Positions 5,337 through 5,776 of a stretch of 5,776 nucleotides of DNA are shown piece by piece. The notes beneath the pieces are model-generated. The model saw nothing but the letters and a program-made list of their open reading frames with translations. It did no database searches and had not been told where the DNA came from. The first letter of the stretch is position 1. The number at the start of each line of letters is the position of its first letter. Source of the stretch: an uncultured Chloroflexota bacterium (GTDB lineage Bacteria; Chloroflexota; Anaerolineae; Anaerolineales; Anaerolineaceae); assembly GCA_902795255.1 (NCBI GenBank), contig CADBKS010000185.1, forward strand, positions 1-5,776. Reading direction: 5' to 3'. The translations under genes were made by a program, and so were the position numbers.

Positions 5337-5776
5337 ATGAACTATAAATCGGCAATTAGGACGATGCTCTTGGTAATATGCGGCCTTGCATGGTTAAGCA
5401 ATGCCGCCGATGCTGAGACTGTTTCAAAAGCCGATTTGCGAAAAGTTGAGGAACAGGCTAAACAGCAAAGCATAGAACATCAAAAACTTCAGGAGCAGGC
5501 CGAAATCATCGGTCAAGAACTTAATAAAGTTAATAAGGAGATGATATCCACCGCTCGGGCTATTCAAAATAGCGAAGAAAAATTATCCAAAATGGAAAAG
5601 CAATTAAAATTATTGCAAGAAGATTTGGATGATGCTGAAGCCAAGTTTAACAGAGAGGATGCAAATTTAATCAAAACCTTGTCAGCGGTACAAAATTTGG
5701 CAATGCGGCTGACGGAATCGCTATTGGTTCAGCCACTGTCACCGGTTGATATTATACGCAGTGCAATTGTTTTGCG
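5337..5776 (+). CDS. envC: EnvC-like murein hydrolase activator, N-terminal part
   Basis: The frame runs off the window end after 146 codons. Residues 1-26 form a signal peptide: short basic start (K4, R8), hydrophobic core MLLVICGLAWL, and a likely cleavage after A-D-A at residue 26. Residues about 30-115 are rich in E, K, Q and L with heptad-like spacing, a long periplasmic coiled coil. After this comes TLSAVQNLAMRLTESLLVQP, then SPVDIIRSAIVL. This resembles alphaproteobacterial EnvC/M23 proteins, where a similar L-L-x-x-P-x-x-P-x-D-x-x-R-S-A-I-L-L segment follows the coil. EnvC proteins are usually catalytically dead LytM proteins that activate amidases at the division site. The LytM domain would lie beyond the window, so activator versus active endopeptidase cannot be decided. 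The start ATG 5337 is three bases after the gpmI stop, with a weak GGAAAAG at 5324-5330. The gene symbol is assigned by family resemblance and neighbourhood. Confidence 0.8.
   Translation, partial: MNYKSAIRTMLLVICGLAWLSNAADAETVSKADLRKVEEQAKQQSIEHQKLQEQAEIIGQELNKVNKEMISTARAIQNSEEKLSKMEKQLKLLQEDLDDAEAKFNREDANLIKTLSAVQNLAMRLTESLLVQPLSPVDIIRSAIVL

Noticed and set aside
1..5776. CRISPR array, insertion sequence, tRNA, rRNA, prophage or defence system
   Set aside because: No spaced direct repeats, transposase motifs, tRNA-like folds or phage/defence domains were seen on either strand.

Overview
The window looks like two unrelated bacterial genome pieces joined head to tail, with the join somewhere in about 3425-3460. 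The left piece (1 to about 3450) is GC-rich, favours CTG for leucine and is unusually dense in GATC. Its gene content (ADP-ribosylglycohydrolase, DUF1810, RpoN, a PAS/GAF-type protein) suggests a Bacillota-like bacterium, probably from the Clostridia or Erysipelotrichia; that placement is an inference. The right piece (about 3450 to 5776) is AT-richer, favours TTG/TTA leucine codons and has almost no GATC. Its gene set (class A penicillin-binding protein tail, gpmI, an EnvC-like protein) suggests a low-GC alphaproteobacterium, possibly gut-associated.

Left piece, all on the + strand. The C-terminus of an ADP-ribosylglycohydrolase (2-163) is followed 12 bases later by a complete DUF1810 protein (176-595). 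A 220-base intergenic region (596-815) holds a long imperfect inverted repeat, an A/T-tract stretch, and an exact match to the sigma-54 -24/-12 promoter consensus at 759-774. Next is rpoN itself (816-2243), encoding the alternative sigma factor sigma-54. It has the expected region I, core-binding, HTH and RpoN-box parts, plus a four-cysteine zinc-ribbon-like insert just after region I. A PAS/GAF-type protein follows at the rpoN stop (2246-3481). It is cut off by the join, so its output domain is not in the window. Read together, rpoN probably sits in a self-activated sigma-54 operon with a sensory protein.

Right piece, all on the + strand. The last roughly 90 residues of a class A penicillin-binding protein (about 3454-3723) carry the KTGTS transpeptidase motif. 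After a short AT-rich spacer with a possible promoter comes a complete cofactor-independent phosphoglycerate mutase, gpmI (3801-5333). Three bases after its stop begins an EnvC-like murein hydrolase activator (5337 to the window end), with a signal peptide and coiled coil.

No RNA genes, mobile elements, CRISPR arrays or long direct repeats were seen. The most useful points are the chimeric join, the apparent sigma-54 autoregulation of rpoN, and the zinc-ribbon insert in RpoN.
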